Notes: generated by a model not told the origin, from the sequence alone. Numbered from the stretch's first letter, positions 1 through 7,236 are shown. The stretch is DNA of 11,624 nt from Prevotellaceae bacterium (GCA_031287815.1 JAITSM010000120.1:1-11624); one strand, 5' to 3'. Made by a program: numbers and translations.

Positions 1-44
1 ATATATTAACTTAAAAAAGGGAAATCATATGAGAGAATTTCATG

Positions 45-201
45 ACTGCCGACTGCCCTCCTGCGCCAGCCACTGCCTACTGCTACTGAAAACTGCCTAC
101 TGCCCTCCTGCGCCAGCCAATTCTCCATTCTCCATTTTCAATTCTCCATTAAAAATGGCGACAGCCAACTCTTAACTCTTAGTTCTTAGTTCTTAACTTC
201 C
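45..201. repeat. Composite heptamer-repeat spacer downstream of the thioesterase gene
   Basis: The first 185 bases hold no credible gene and are built mostly of 7-base units. From 45 there are ACTGCCG and ACTGCCC, a 13-base block ending GCGCCAGCC (59-71), more ACTGNNN units (72-105, one only six bases long), and a second identical 13-base block (106-118). Then come ATTCTCC-type units (120-147), a diverged block around TGGCGACAGCC, and finally AACTCTT twice and AGTTCTT twice (167-194). The segment 52-72 is repeated exactly at 99-119. The last units overlap the 3' end of the thioesterase gene and contain its stop codon. Bases 1-44 show nothing recognisable. Confidence 0.85.
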
Positions 202-653
202 TCCCCTTCCCCGCCCGAAGGGCATTCCTCCCCTTCCTCCCCCTTCTTCCTCATTAGGTTTTCAAAAGCCGCTATTTTCTTGCGCCATTCTTCCGGCATG
301 GGGAAGGACTGGCCGGTATCCCTGTCGCAGGTGGAAAGGACGCTGTAGCCTTTCACGCGTACCGACCCGCCGGCGGCCACAATGCGCTGCTGCATCTTTA
401 CGCTCCGGCGGCTTATTTCTACTACGGAAGTGTGCACTTCGATGCGGTCGTATAAAAACGTCGGTTGGAGGTAATCGGCTTCGGTATGCACCAGCACTAA
501 GGTTTGCGCGTCGCCCCAGTTCAACGGCCGCCCGAAGGCTTCCCTGAAATATTGCAGCCGCCCGACATCAAAATAATCGCTGTACACGGCATTATTGACA
601 TGCCCTACGCCGTCAATATCACTAAATCGAATTTGAATAGGTACTTTATGCAT
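186..653 (-). CDS. Acyl-CoA thioesterase, 4HBT/YbgC-like hotdog fold
   Basis: A cytoplasmic 155-residue protein of the 4-hydroxybenzoyl-CoA thioesterase (YbgC/FadM-like) family, which hydrolyses acyl-CoA thioesters; the acyl chain preferred here cannot be read from the sequence. The diagnostic motif is near the N-terminus, RFSDIDGVGHVNNAVY at residues 9-24, with Asp14 in the usual catalytic place. The expected hydrophobic strands and a conserved YLQPTFLYD segment follow. The hotdog domain ends near residue 132. The remaining tail is low-complexity, rich in Glu and Gly, and its last codons and the stop lie in the heptamer tract at 167-201, so the tail is probably an accident of repeat growth. 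The ATG at 653 fits the family, which starts about 8-10 residues before the motif. The gene is separated from tsaC by a repeat-filled gap of about 120 bases. Confidence 0.88.
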   Translation of the reverse strand: MHKVPIQIRFSDIDGVGHVNNAVYSDYFDVGRLQYFREAFGRPLNWGDAQTLVLVHTEADYLQPTFLYDRIEVHTSVVEISRRSVKMQQRIVAAGGSVRVKGYSVLSTCDRDTGQSFPMPEEWRKKIAAFENLMRKKGEEGEECPSGGEGEEVKN

Positions 654-660
654 GATGATG

Positions 661-788
661 GGTGAAGGAGGTGAAGGAGGTGATGGGTGAAGGGTGATGA
701 GTAATGGGTGATGAGTAATGGGTAATGGGTGCGTGCAGGGTGAAGAGTGACGGGTGTCCCTTCACCCTTCACTCATCACCCTTCACCT
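661..788. repeat. Heptamer tract with mirrored copy (inverted repeat)
   Basis: An unbroken run of seven 7-base units with consensus TRATGRG lies at 681-729 (for example TGATGAG, TAATGGG). Two further units follow at 741-754. From 761 the same motif appears on the opposite strand (TTCACCC, TTCACTC, ATCACCC). The 17 bases at 686-702 are the exact reverse complement of 771-787, so the gap can form a hairpin with a loop of about 68 bases. The 9-base variant repeated at 663-680 contains two copies of AAGGAGGTGA. The right arm overlaps the last codons of tsaC. Confidence 0.85.
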
Positions 789-1351
789 CCTTTACGGATC
801 ACTTCCACTTCGTCGTGGAGGCCGAGTTTGATAATGGGGGAGGGTTTTCGCGTGGGAGCGCCTTCGTACGCTGCCGGTACAATAAAATCACAGCCGTTTT
901 TTATTTCGTCCGGCACCTGCGCAAAGAATGCCGGCGGCAATTGCCCCGACAGGTTGGCAGAGGTCGAAACCAGCGGCCGGCAAAACAGGCGCAGTAGCTG
1001 CCGGCAAAAGTCATGCTGCACGATCCGCAGGGCGACGCTGCCGTCCGCCGCCGGCACATTCGCCGCCAGCCCGCGCGCCTGCGGGTATATCAACGTGAGC
1101 GGCGCATCCGCCACTTCCGTCAAATTGTAAGCGATAGCAGGAACTTGCGACACATAGCGGCTAACCATGTCCATTTCCGAGACCAGTAAAATAAGGCTTT
1201 TGTTGTCGGCGCGCTGTTTCAGGGCGTATACTTTCTCCACCGCTTTTTCGTTCGTCGCATCGCACCCGACGCCCCACAGCGTGTCGGTCGGATAAAGCAG
1301 CAACCCGCCGTTGCGCAATACCTGCAACGATTGTTGAACTACCTCCGTCAT
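776..1351 (-). CDS. tsaC: Threonylcarbamoyl-AMP synthase (Sua5/YciO/YrdC family)
   Basis: A cytoplasmic enzyme that makes L-threonylcarbamoyl-AMP from threonine, bicarbonate and ATP, the first step of the t6A37 modification of ANN-decoding tRNAs. The 191 residues equal one YrdC domain without the extra Sua5 C-terminal domain. Visible family motifs are PTDTLWGVGCDA (21-32), the basic segment around KQR (45-47) followed by SLILLV, PLTLIYP (84-90), VALRIV near 107-111 and STSANLSG (129-136). It starts at ATG 1351, which overlaps the glycosyltransferase stop as ATGA, so the two are probably translationally coupled. The last residues, KGGEG, and the stop are encoded by the neighbouring repeat tract. 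The YciO paralogue of unknown function belongs to the same family and cannot be wholly excluded; the motifs favour TsaC. Confidence 0.9.
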   Translation of the reverse strand: MTEVVQQSLQVLRNGGLLLYPTDTLWGVGCDATNEKAVEKVYALKQRADNKSLILLVSEMDMVSRYVSQVPAIAYNLTEVADAPLTLIYPQARGLAANVPAADGSVALRIVQHDFCRQLLRLFCRPLVSTSANLSGQLPPAFFAQVPDEIKNGCDFIVPAAYEGAPTRKPSPIIKLGLHDEVEVIRKGGEG

Positions 1352-2469
1352 GGCGCCAGTTCTTTATATACGCTCCAGATATTTTTCGCAATGCCTTCCT
1401 CTCGGAAATGGGAAGCATGCTCCAGTCCGGCGGCAATCATTTTATTGCGCAACGGTTCATCGTCCAGCGCCTGTTGAATGGCGTGCGCTATTTCGTGTTC
1501 GTCGGTCGGCGAAACGTAGAGCTGCCCGCTACCGCCGGCCTCCGGCAAGCTCGAAATATTCGACGCCACCACCGGCACGCGGGAGTTGAGCGCTTCCAGT
1601 ACCGGAATGCCGAAGCCCTCAAACAGCGAAGGCAAACAGAATACCTGCGCCTGCTGGTAAATCGCCGGCAGGTGGTGAAACAGGACTTCTTTTAAAAACC
1701 GCACCCGGTGTTCCAGTTTCCGGGCGGCGATTTCTTCCTTGACGGTTTTTGCGTAAGCCGTTTCGCGCCCCACGACGACCAGCTGCACCTCTTCGGGCAA
1801 TAGCGACATCGCCTTGACTAAGGTGATTAAATTTTTCCGCATTTCGACCGTCCCCACATATAATACATATTTTTCGGGCAACCGGTACAGGGCGCGGACA
1901 TTCTGCTTTTCCTGCTCTGTGGCCGGCCGGTAAAACTGTGCATCGCAGCCCTGGTAAACCAGTCGGATTTTCTTTTCGTCGATGCCGAAAAATTCCATGA
2001 TGTCCTGTTTGGTCTGCCGGCTGATGGCAATCACCAAATCGGCGCGCTCGCAAGCCTTCTTGTGTTTCCGCACATATATCCACTGGTCGACGGATTTGTA
2101 ATAATCGGGATAGCGCAGGAAAATCAAATCATGCACCGTAACCACCGAGCGGATTTTTTTACCCAGCCCAACGGGCAACTCGCCGGTCAATCCGTGAAAC
2201 AGCTCCATCCGTTCAAACTTGACGTCGCTTGCCATACCCAGCGAACGCCACGCCGCCGGCAAACGTTTCAAAAACCCTTCCGGCCCGCGTACTGCAATGT
2301 TCGGGCGGTGGGCAAAATCCAGCAACGGGTGTTTTTTATAGAACGGCGTATATAAAAAATACAGGTTGTCGGGATAAAAATCCGATAAAATAGAAATCAC
2401 CGCCCGGCTATAATTACCAAGCCCGGTGAAATTCTTGAAAGCGCGTTTTGCATCAAATCCTATTTGCAT
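1348..2469 (-). CDS. Glycosyltransferase family 4 (GT-B fold)
   Basis: A retaining glycosyltransferase of 373 residues, a normal length for GT4. It probably moves a sugar from a nucleotide-sugar donor to a lipid-linked or surface glycan; donor and acceptor cannot be inferred. The N-terminal acceptor domain carries the glycine-rich GLGNYSR segment (16-22) and SVVTVHDLIF (108-117). The linker has the usual ADLVIAIS (143-150). The C-terminal donor domain opens with YVLYVGTVEMRKN (201-213) and contains the EX7E motif with Glu284 and Glu292 in EGFGIPVLE. No signal peptide or membrane segment is seen, which fits a cytosolic or membrane-peripheral enzyme. The start ATG at 2469 has an A/T-rich leader and no clear promoter. 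No other polysaccharide genes are nearby, so it is not part of a visible glycan cluster. Confidence 0.9.
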   Translation of the reverse strand: MQIGFDAKRAFKNFTGLGNYSRAVISILSDFYPDNLYFLYTPFYKKHPLLDFAHRPNIAVRGPEGFLKRLPAAWRSLGMASDVKFERMELFHGLTGELPVGLGKKIRSVVTVHDLIFLRYPDYYKSVDQWIYVRKHKKACERADLVIAISRQTKQDIMEFFGIDEKKIRLVYQGCDAQFYRPATEQEKQNVRALYRLPEKYVLYVGTVEMRKNLITLVKAMSLLPEEVQLVVVGRETAYAKTVKEEIAARKLEHRVRFLKEVLFHHLPAIYQQAQVFCLPSLFEGFGIPVLEALNSRVPVVASNISSLPEAGGSGQLYVSPTDEHEIAHAIQQALDDEPLRNKMIAAGLEHASHFREEGIAKNIWSVYKELAP

Positions 2470-2507
2470 ATCTTTTTATTTTTTTATGTAGTTAAAAGGA
2501 GGCAGGG

Positions 2508-2600
2508 TAGTTAAAGGTAGTTAGTGTAGTTATGAATTATTCGTGGTTAGTGGGCTGGCGCCAGCCAATTCTCAATTCTCCATTCTCAATTCTCCATTGG
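2508..2600. repeat. Repeat-filled gap with GTAGTT repeats, palindrome and ATTCTC heptamers
   Basis: The 102-base gap between the endonuclease-like gene and the glycosyltransferase contains GTAGTTA-like repeats spaced 9-10 bases apart (about 2508-2533), then the perfect palindrome GGCTGGCGCCAGCC, then four strict heptamers at 2568-2595 alternating ATTCTCA and ATTCTCC. The same ATTCTCC unit occurs at 120-147. The heptamers continue into the upstream gene and encode its last codons and stop. Confidence 0.85.
2553..2566. repeat. 14-bp perfect palindrome, copy 1
   Basis: GGCTGGCGCCAGCC, equal to its reverse complement, preceded by TG and followed by AA. An identical copy with the same TG and AA flanks lies at 11467-11480. 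The right half, GCGCCAGCCA, also occurs at 63-72 and 110-119. As RNA it could form a 5-bp GGCTG/CAGCC stem with a GCGC loop, but no T-run follows on either strand, so it is not a standard intrinsic terminator. Confidence 0.9.
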
Positions 2601-3666
2601 TAAAAACCGCTACGGCCGGGTAATGGTCGGAATAGCGTACTTTTGGAATATAAAATCGGGTGGCTTTAAAATAATCATCGTTGAAAATATAATCAATACG
2701 GAAGGCCGGCAACGCGCTGCGGAACGAAGAGGGCATGCCGGAGCCGGCGGTCATAAAGGCGTCGTGCCGGCGGCCTTTCATTTTCCGGTAGGTATAGGAC
2801 ATGGGCAAGTCGTTGAAATCGCCGCACACCAGCACCGGATAGGGCGAGGAGGCAATATGCGCCGCCACCGTGTCTACCTGTGCGGCGCGTTTTTTGAAGG
2901 CGTCGCGCAGGCGGACGGTTACCCGTTTTATTTCTTCATTGCGGCCGGTATCTTCCTTCAGCCGCGAGAAACTCATGGCAAGGTTGAGCCGCGTCGATTC
3001 CAGGTGATTGTTGTAAACGCGCACCGTTTGCCCGTGAACGGCAATATCCGTATAAATACACACGTTGCCGGAGTTGGGAAAAACAATCACCTCCCTGTTC
3101 AAAATAGGATGGCGGCTCAGCGTAGCGGTGATAAACCACGCCTTGCCGAACAGCCTGCGCGGCCGGAAATGAATGTAGGGATAGTCCGGAAAAAGGCGGC
3201 TGACAGCGGCCGTGTCGAATACCGCCGCTTCCTGCAGGCAGACAATATCGGGCGCTTCCTTTCCGATAAACGCCGCAATGCCGGGCAATGTTTGCAGCGT
3301 CCGGGCGGCGGTGTTGATGCCAAACAAATGCACATTGTAAGTGATGATTTTTATTTCATCGCCCTGCGCCGGCTGTCCGGCTTTATCGCTGCCGCCGCGC
3401 CATTGCACGTATGCCGGAAGGAAGAAGAAGGACGGGAGGATGACCGCCAAATGCAGCCAGAAAATTTTGCGTTTTATTATTATCCACAACACAGCCAGGA
3501 GTAAATTCAATACCACCAGCTGCGGGAACAGCAACCCGAAGAAAGCGAAAAGCCACGTGCCCGCAGGGTGGACATAGCGTGCAAAGTAGGACATCGCCAG
3601 GCTAACTGCTGCCAGCAGGATGCCTGTTTTTAATATCCACACGGTAATTCTCCGAATTGTTTTCAT
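2572..3666 (-). CDS. Membrane-anchored endonuclease/exonuclease/phosphatase family protein
   Basis: A 364-residue protein with three hydrophobic segments (about 9-28, 37-58 and 59-88), followed by a metal-dependent phosphodiesterase/nuclease-like domain of the EEP superfamily (the DNase I, exonuclease III and sphingomyelinase group). Expected active-site elements are in order: ITYNVH (108-113, Asn111), CLQE (143-146, metal-binding Glu146), NNHLES (219-224, His221), CGDFND (281-286, Asp283 and Asn285), IDYIF (324-328) and SDHYP (346-350, the catalytic His348). The domain follows the third hydrophobic segment; its side of the membrane cannot be fixed by eye. The substrate may be nucleic acid, a phospholipid or another phosphodiester. 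The final residues NGELRMEN and the stop come from the ATTCTC repeat tract. The start ATG at 3666 abuts another heptamer tract. Confidence 0.87.
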   Translation of the reverse strand: MKTIRRITVWILKTGILLAAVSLAMSYFARYVHPAGTWLFAFFGLLFPQLVVLNLLLAVLWIIIKRKIFWLHLAVILPSFFFLPAYVQWRGGSDKAGQPAQGDEIKIITYNVHLFGINTAARTLQTLPGIAAFIGKEAPDIVCLQEAAVFDTAAVSRLFPDYPYIHFRPRRLFGKAWFITATLSRHPILNREVIVFPNSGNVCIYTDIAVHGQTVRVYNNHLESTRLNLAMSFSRLKEDTGRNEEIKRVTVRLRDAFKKRAAQVDTVAAHIASSPYPVLVCGDFNDLPMSYTYRKMKGRRHDAFMTAGSGMPSSFRSALPAFRIDYIFNDDYFKATRFYIPKVRYSDHYPAVAVFTNGELRMEN

Positions 3667-3667
3667 T

Positions 3668-3799
3668 AGTCGTGAGTCGTGAGTTATGAAGCCTGATGTC
3701 TGAAGTCTGAATTATGGAACATAGACTTGTAGAGATTAGAACATAGGCCACCGTCCATGTTCTTTTGTCTGTAAGTCTCTTGTCTCATAATTCATAATT
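3668..3799. repeat. Heptamer tract folding into a long imperfect inverted repeat
   Basis: Seven consecutive heptamers fill 3668-3716 with consensus ANNYNTG (AGTCGTG twice, AGTTATG, later AAGTCTG and AATTATG). GAACATA follows at 3717 and again at 3739. The right side carries the mirror: ATGTTC at 3757-3762, AAGTCT at 3773-3778, and CATAATT twice at 3786-3799. Arms of about 37 bases (3710-3746 and 3755-3792) can pair imperfectly, with perfect ends and a partly paired middle. The tract fills the whole gap between the rhomboid and endonuclease-like genes. Read on the minus strand it might act as an attenuator or mRNA-processing hairpin, but no U-run follows. Confidence 0.82.
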
Positions 3800-4515
3800 C
3801 AAAAATACATTCTTCCTTTCCGTTGCCAGTATTTTATCATGATAAACCCGAACAGCATGCCGCCCACATGGGCAAAGTGCGCAATGTTGCCGCCGGAGTT
3901 GGCCAGCCCTAAAATCAATTCTATGGCGCCGTAGCCGATGACCACCCATTTTGCTTTCAATGCTATCGGCGGGAAAATAAAGTGCAGCACCGTATTCGGG
4001 TACAACATGCCAAAGCCCAGCAACACGCCGTACACCGCACCCGATGCGCCCACCATAGGGGTACTCATGGTAACATACCACTGCTGCATGGCCGGCGTCC
4101 GGGAGATAAGGACGTTCCCTTCCTGCAACCATTCTTTCATTTGCGCCAGCGTGGCCACATCTATTTGCGCTTCGGCGTGCAGTAGCTGCAACCACAACAC
4201 CAGCGAATAGAACAGCGCCGCGCCAATGCCGGTAACCAGATAAAAGGTCAGGAACTTTTTGCCGCCCCACTGGTATTCCAGCGCATTTCCGAACAGCCAC
4301 AGGGCATACATATTGAACAGCAAATGCCCGAACCCGCCGTGCATGAAGATATGCGTCAGCAGCTGGTAGGGCTTGAACAGCGGCGAGCCGGGATAATACA
4401 GCGCAAAATGCTCATACATGAAACTGTCCCGAAAGGTAGTGATGAGCAGCATCGCTATGTTAATCACAATAAGATTCCGCACAATCGGCGGCATGTTTCT
4501 AAAAAATCCAGCCAT
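3799..4515 (-). CDS. Rhomboid-family intramembrane serine protease
   Basis: A polytopic inner-membrane protease of 238 residues that cleaves substrates within or near their membrane segments. Its core features are complete: the helix-2 motif HGGFGHLLFNMYALW (59-73) with His64 and Asn68, the nucleophile motif GASG (156-159, Ser158) and the catalytic histidine in AHFAHVGG (212-219, His216). About six hydrophobic segments are visible. A polar insertion at roughly 113-150 between segments is longer than I expect in minimal rhomboids. The start ATG overlaps the stop of the DUF3990 gene as TAATG. The alternative start Met8 in NMPPIVRN would also match typical Bacteroidota rhomboids. Its partners in the cell are unknown. 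The stop lies in the CATAATT repeat. Confidence 0.93.
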   Translation of the reverse strand: MAGFFRNMPPIVRNLIVINIAMLLITTFRDSFMYEHFALYYPGSPLFKPYQLLTHIFMHGGFGHLLFNMYALWLFGNALEYQWGGKKFLTFYLVTGIGAALFYSLVLWLQLLHAEAQIDVATLAQMKEWLQEGNVLISRTPAMQQWYVTMSTPMVGASGAVYGVLLGFGMLYPNTVLHFIFPPIALKAKWVVIGYGAIELILGLANSGGNIAHFAHVGGMLFGFIMIKYWQRKGRMYF

Positions 4516-5192
4516 TATTTGTTTAATTCTTGTTTTAGGTTGTCGTATATTTCTTGCCAGTTACTACGGTAAAGGGCGGTAGAGGGATCGGAAAGCCGGG
4601 CAAAGGTATCCGAACTGTAAAATAAATCCGTAGCCGCCATTTCATCAATACCCCTATCCGTTACTAATGCTGTAATAAGTGGCTCTGTAATGTGCACAAT
4701 ATTGATAAAGGAAGTTTTATCTTGTCGTTTTAGCATTTGTAATGATTTGAGCGAGCAAAAGCATATTTGGTGCGTCTCCTCATGGAATCGAAGTTCCTCG
4801 AGAAATTCCGCTTTGGAGATAATGCCGGCTAAATAATCATTTATACGGGTGGCTACCTTGTCGTCGGCAATGGGTCCTTCGACAATATCGAAATCGTGCC
4901 GTTGTTGATTTGTCGACGGATCACGGTTTAATACGACAAAATCCAGCCAGTCCCCGTTGTATCCGCTAAATCGTAGCGTCTTGTACTGTTTGTCGGTGAA
5001 AGCCCGTTCATAAAAGATAAATTCGGTTACATGCCCCTTTGTATGGCGTTTGCGTCCCATTATTTTCGCCCAGTTTTCAGCATGTTTTCGATTTTTTGTT
5101 ACATAAAACCCCTGCCCAAAATCTTTATTAGATAGGCTTTGTGTTAAATCAATCCGGATTATTTCCGTGTAACTTCCGTGAAAAACCTGCAT
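4515..5192 (-). CDS. DUF3990 protein, ADP-ribosyltransferase-like, with extra C-terminal helical domain
   Basis: A 225-residue protein. Residues 1-155 show the DUF3990 pattern: VFHGSY (3-8), DFGQGFYVTKN (24-34), AENWA (38-42), DWLDFVVLNRD (81-91), DIVEGPIADDK (102-112) and QICF (142-145). DUF3990 is grouped with ADP-ribosyltransferase folds; His5 and Tyr30 sit where an H-Y-type NAD-binding pair is expected, and Gln142 might be the third residue (inference). Residues about 165-225 form a separate, probably helical region with LFYSSDTFARLSD and TALYRSNW, resembling small proteins that I recall encoded separately beside DUF3990 genes. The gene is joined to the DUF3791 gene upstream and the rhomboid gene downstream by TAATG overlaps. 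By eye it is more A/T-rich than its neighbours, which suggests transfer. Its target is unknown; a toxin or effector role is an inference. Confidence 0.82.
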   Translation of the reverse strand: MQVFHGSYTEIIRIDLTQSLSNKDFGQGFYVTKNRKHAENWAKIMGRKRHTKGHVTEFIFYERAFTDKQYKTLRFSGYNGDWLDFVVLNRDPSTNQQRHDFDIVEGPIADDKVATRINDYLAGIISKAEFLEELRFHEETHQICFCSLKSLQMLKRQDKTSFINIVHITEPLITALVTDRGIDEMAATDLFYSSDTFARLSDPSTALYRSNWQEIYDNLKQELNK

Positions 5193-5425
5193 TATCGCTG
5201 TCCTCCGTTTTCAACGCAAATATTATATAGATCCCTCACCGCATGGAATGGATTATCGGTATGCAATGCCCACCAATGTTCATGCAGAAACTGTATTCCC
5301 CCATATTTTTGTAAATACTTATACGCTTCCTGGATATCCATTTTATAAGCATCTGCAAATTCCGGGATGATAAAAGCGATAAAACTTATTTTATCACTGG
5401 TTACCTTATCTAATTTCGGGTACAT
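5192..5425 (-). CDS. DUF3791 small protein, partner of DUF3990
   Basis: A 77-residue soluble protein. The pattern ISFIAFIIPEFADAY (13-27), then EAYKYLQKYGGIQFL (33-47) and a short HTD...AVRDLY segment, matches the DUF3791 family of small, mostly helical proteins that commonly sit beside DUF3990 genes in Bacteroidota and Firmicutes. It starts 18 bases after the lepA stop, so it is probably co-transcribed with lepA, and its TAA overlaps the DUF3990 ATG by one base. Small size and position upstream of a putative ADP-ribosyltransferase suggest an antitoxin, chaperone or specificity partner, but nothing in the sequence proves this. No DNA-binding motif is seen. Confidence 0.78.
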   Translation of the reverse strand: MYPKLDKVTSDKISFIAFIIPEFADAYKMDIQEAYKYLQKYGGIQFLHEHWWALHTDNPFHAVRDLYNICVENGGQR

Positions 5426-5443
5426 GGTTATTGTTTTTATTTA

Positions 5444-7231
5444 TCAGTCAAGCTTCAGTACCGCCAGAAACGCCTGCTGCGGCACTTCCACATTGCCGAC
5501 CTGCCGCATGCGTTTCTTTCCTTTCTTTTGTTTTTCCAGCAGTTTCCGCTTTCGCGTAATGTCGCCGCCATAACATTTTGCCGTAACGTCCTTGCGCAGG
5601 GCTTTGATTGTTTCGCGGGCAATGATTTTCGCGCCGATAGCGGCCTGCACCGCAATATCGAACTGCTGGCGCGGAATCAAATCTTTCAACTTTTCGCACA
5701 TCCGCCGGCCGAAATCATACGCATTGCTGCGGTGGATAAGGCACGACAGCGCATCGACCTGTTCCCCGTTGAGCAGGATATCCAGCTTGACCAGATCCGC
5801 CCGCTCGTAACCAACCGTATGGTAATCGAACGAAGCGTAGCCGCGTGAAATGCTTTTCAGCTTGTCGTAAAAATCAAACACAATTTCCGCCAGCGGCATG
5901 TCGTAAGTCAACTCAACCCGCTCGCTGGTCAGGTAATGCTGCCCTTTCAGCACGCCGCGCTTGTCGAGGCAGAGTTTCATGATGGCGCCGTAATAGTCCG
6001 CCTTCGAAATGATTTGCGCCCGGATATACGGCTCGTCAATGTAATCGATCAGCGTGGGGGCGGGCAACCCCGACGGGTTATGCACATGCAGCGCCTCGTC
6101 CTGCGTAGTATGCACCACGTATGATACGTTGGGAACGGTCGTGATGACGTCCATATTAAACTCGCGGTAGAGCCGCTCCTGAATAATTTCCATATGCAGC
6201 AGCCCCAAAAACCCGCACCGGAAGCCAAACCCCAACGCCAGCGACGATTCCGGCTCAAACGTGAGCGAGGCGTCGTTCAGTTGCAGTTTTTCAATCGAAG
6301 CGCGCAGGTCTTCGTACTCGTCGGCGTCCACCGGGTAAAGCCCGGCAAACACCATCGGCTTGACCTCCTCGAACCCCGCAATGGCTTCCCGGCAGGGCGT
6401 CTCCACATGCGTGATCGTGTCGCCCACCTTCACTTCCGGCGCCGTTTTGATGCCGGAAATAATATACCCCACGTCACCGGTGCGGATTTCATCGCGCGGG
6501 CACAATTTCAATTGCAGGATACCCACTTCGTCGGCTTCGTATTCTTTTCCGGTATTAAAAAATTTCACTTTGTCGCCCTTGCAGATGACGCCGTTCTGCA
6601 CCTTGAAATAAGCAATAATCCCGCGAAACGAGTTGAACACCGAATCGAAAATCAATGCCTGCAAGGGGGCGGTTTCGCTGCCCGCCGGCGCAGGAACGCG
6701 CTGCACAATGGCCTGCAGAACCGCTTCCACGCCCGCGCCGGTCTTTGCGCTCACGGTAAGCACGTCGGCGGGCGGGCAGCCGATTAAATCCACAATCTGG
6801 TCGCGCACTTCTTCCACCATCGCCGCCTCCATGTCGATTTTATTGATCACGGGAATAATTTCCAAATCATGGTTTAAGGCCAAATAAAGGTTGGATATGG
6901 TTTGCGCCTGAATGCCCTGCGTGGCATCGACCACCAGCAGCGCGCCCTCGCACGAAGCAATGGCGCGCGACACTTCGTACGAAAAATCCACATGGCCCGG
7001 CGTATCAATAAGGTTGAGCACATACTGTTCGCCGCCGTGCGGGTAGTACATTTGAATAGCGTGGCTTTTTATGGTGATGCCTTTTTCTTTTTCCAAATCC
7101 ATGGAATCAAGCACCTGCGCTTCCATTTCGCGTGCTGTGAGCGTATGCGTCGCTTCCAGCAAACGGTCAGCCAGCGTGCTTTTTCCATGATCTATATGAG
7201 CAATGATACAAAAGTTGCGGATGTTTTTCAT
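5444..7231 (-). CDS. lepA: Elongation factor 4 (LepA), ribosome back-translocase GTPase
   Basis: A translational GTPase of 595 residues, full length for the family. It binds the ribosome and is linked to back-translocation, initiation and ribosome assembly under stress. GTPase motifs are intact: AHIDHGKST (11-19), GITIKSH (51-57), DTPGHVDF (76-83), NKID (130-133) and SAKTGAGV (161-168). The LepA-specific C-terminal domain ends in the conserved segment around CYGGDITRKRKLLEKQKKGK, followed by MRQVG and VPQQAFLAVLK. No truncation or frameshift is seen. The N-terminus MKNIRNFCIIAHIDHGKST fits family starts exactly, which fixes the ATG at 7231. The -7 promoter element sits only 5 bases upstream of that ATG, so the mRNA may be leaderless or nearly so. 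It heads the DUF3791-DUF3990-rhomboid gene group. Confidence 0.97.
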   Translation of the reverse strand: MKNIRNFCIIAHIDHGKSTLADRLLEATHTLTAREMEAQVLDSMDLEKEKGITIKSHAIQMYYPHGGEQYVLNLIDTPGHVDFSYEVSRAIASCEGALLVVDATQGIQAQTISNLYLALNHDLEIIPVINKIDMEAAMVEEVRDQIVDLIGCPPADVLTVSAKTGAGVEAVLQAIVQRVPAPAGSETAPLQALIFDSVFNSFRGIIAYFKVQNGVICKGDKVKFFNTGKEYEADEVGILQLKLCPRDEIRTGDVGYIISGIKTAPEVKVGDTITHVETPCREAIAGFEEVKPMVFAGLYPVDADEYEDLRASIEKLQLNDASLTFEPESSLALGFGFRCGFLGLLHMEIIQERLYREFNMDVITTVPNVSYVVHTTQDEALHVHNPSGLPAPTLIDYIDEPYIRAQIISKADYYGAIMKLCLDKRGVLKGQHYLTSERVELTYDMPLAEIVFDFYDKLKSISRGYASFDYHTVGYERADLVKLDILLNGEQVDALSCLIHRSNAYDFGRRMCEKLKDLIPRQQFDIAVQAAIGAKIIARETIKALRKDVTAKCYGGDITRKRKLLEKQKKGKKRMRQVGNVEVPQQAFLAVLKLD

Positions 7232-7236
7232 GGCTG

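Noticed and set aside
29..175. Possible 48-codon gene on the plus strand starting at ATG 29
   Set aside because: It is made almost wholly of heptamer repeats and palindrome half-sites, resembles no family, and has no promoter.
41..201. CRISPR-like array
   Set aside because: Units are 7 bases and degenerate, with no regular spacers and no cas genes nearby.
665..683. Two exact AAGGAGGTGA sequences that look like strong Shine-Dalgarno sites on the plus strand
   Set aside because: No plus-strand gene follows (the next ATG opens a frame of four codons). They are part of a GGAGGTGAA tandem repeat, and genes here do not show Shine-Dalgarno sites.
2553..2566. The 14-bp palindrome as an intrinsic terminator for the endonuclease-like gene
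   Set aside because: A GC-rich stem is possible, but neither strand has a U-tract after it.
2623..3504. Long open frame of 293 codons on the plus strand
   Set aside because: It is antisense to the endonuclease-like gene, whose active-site motifs are all intact; the translated product shows no family signature.
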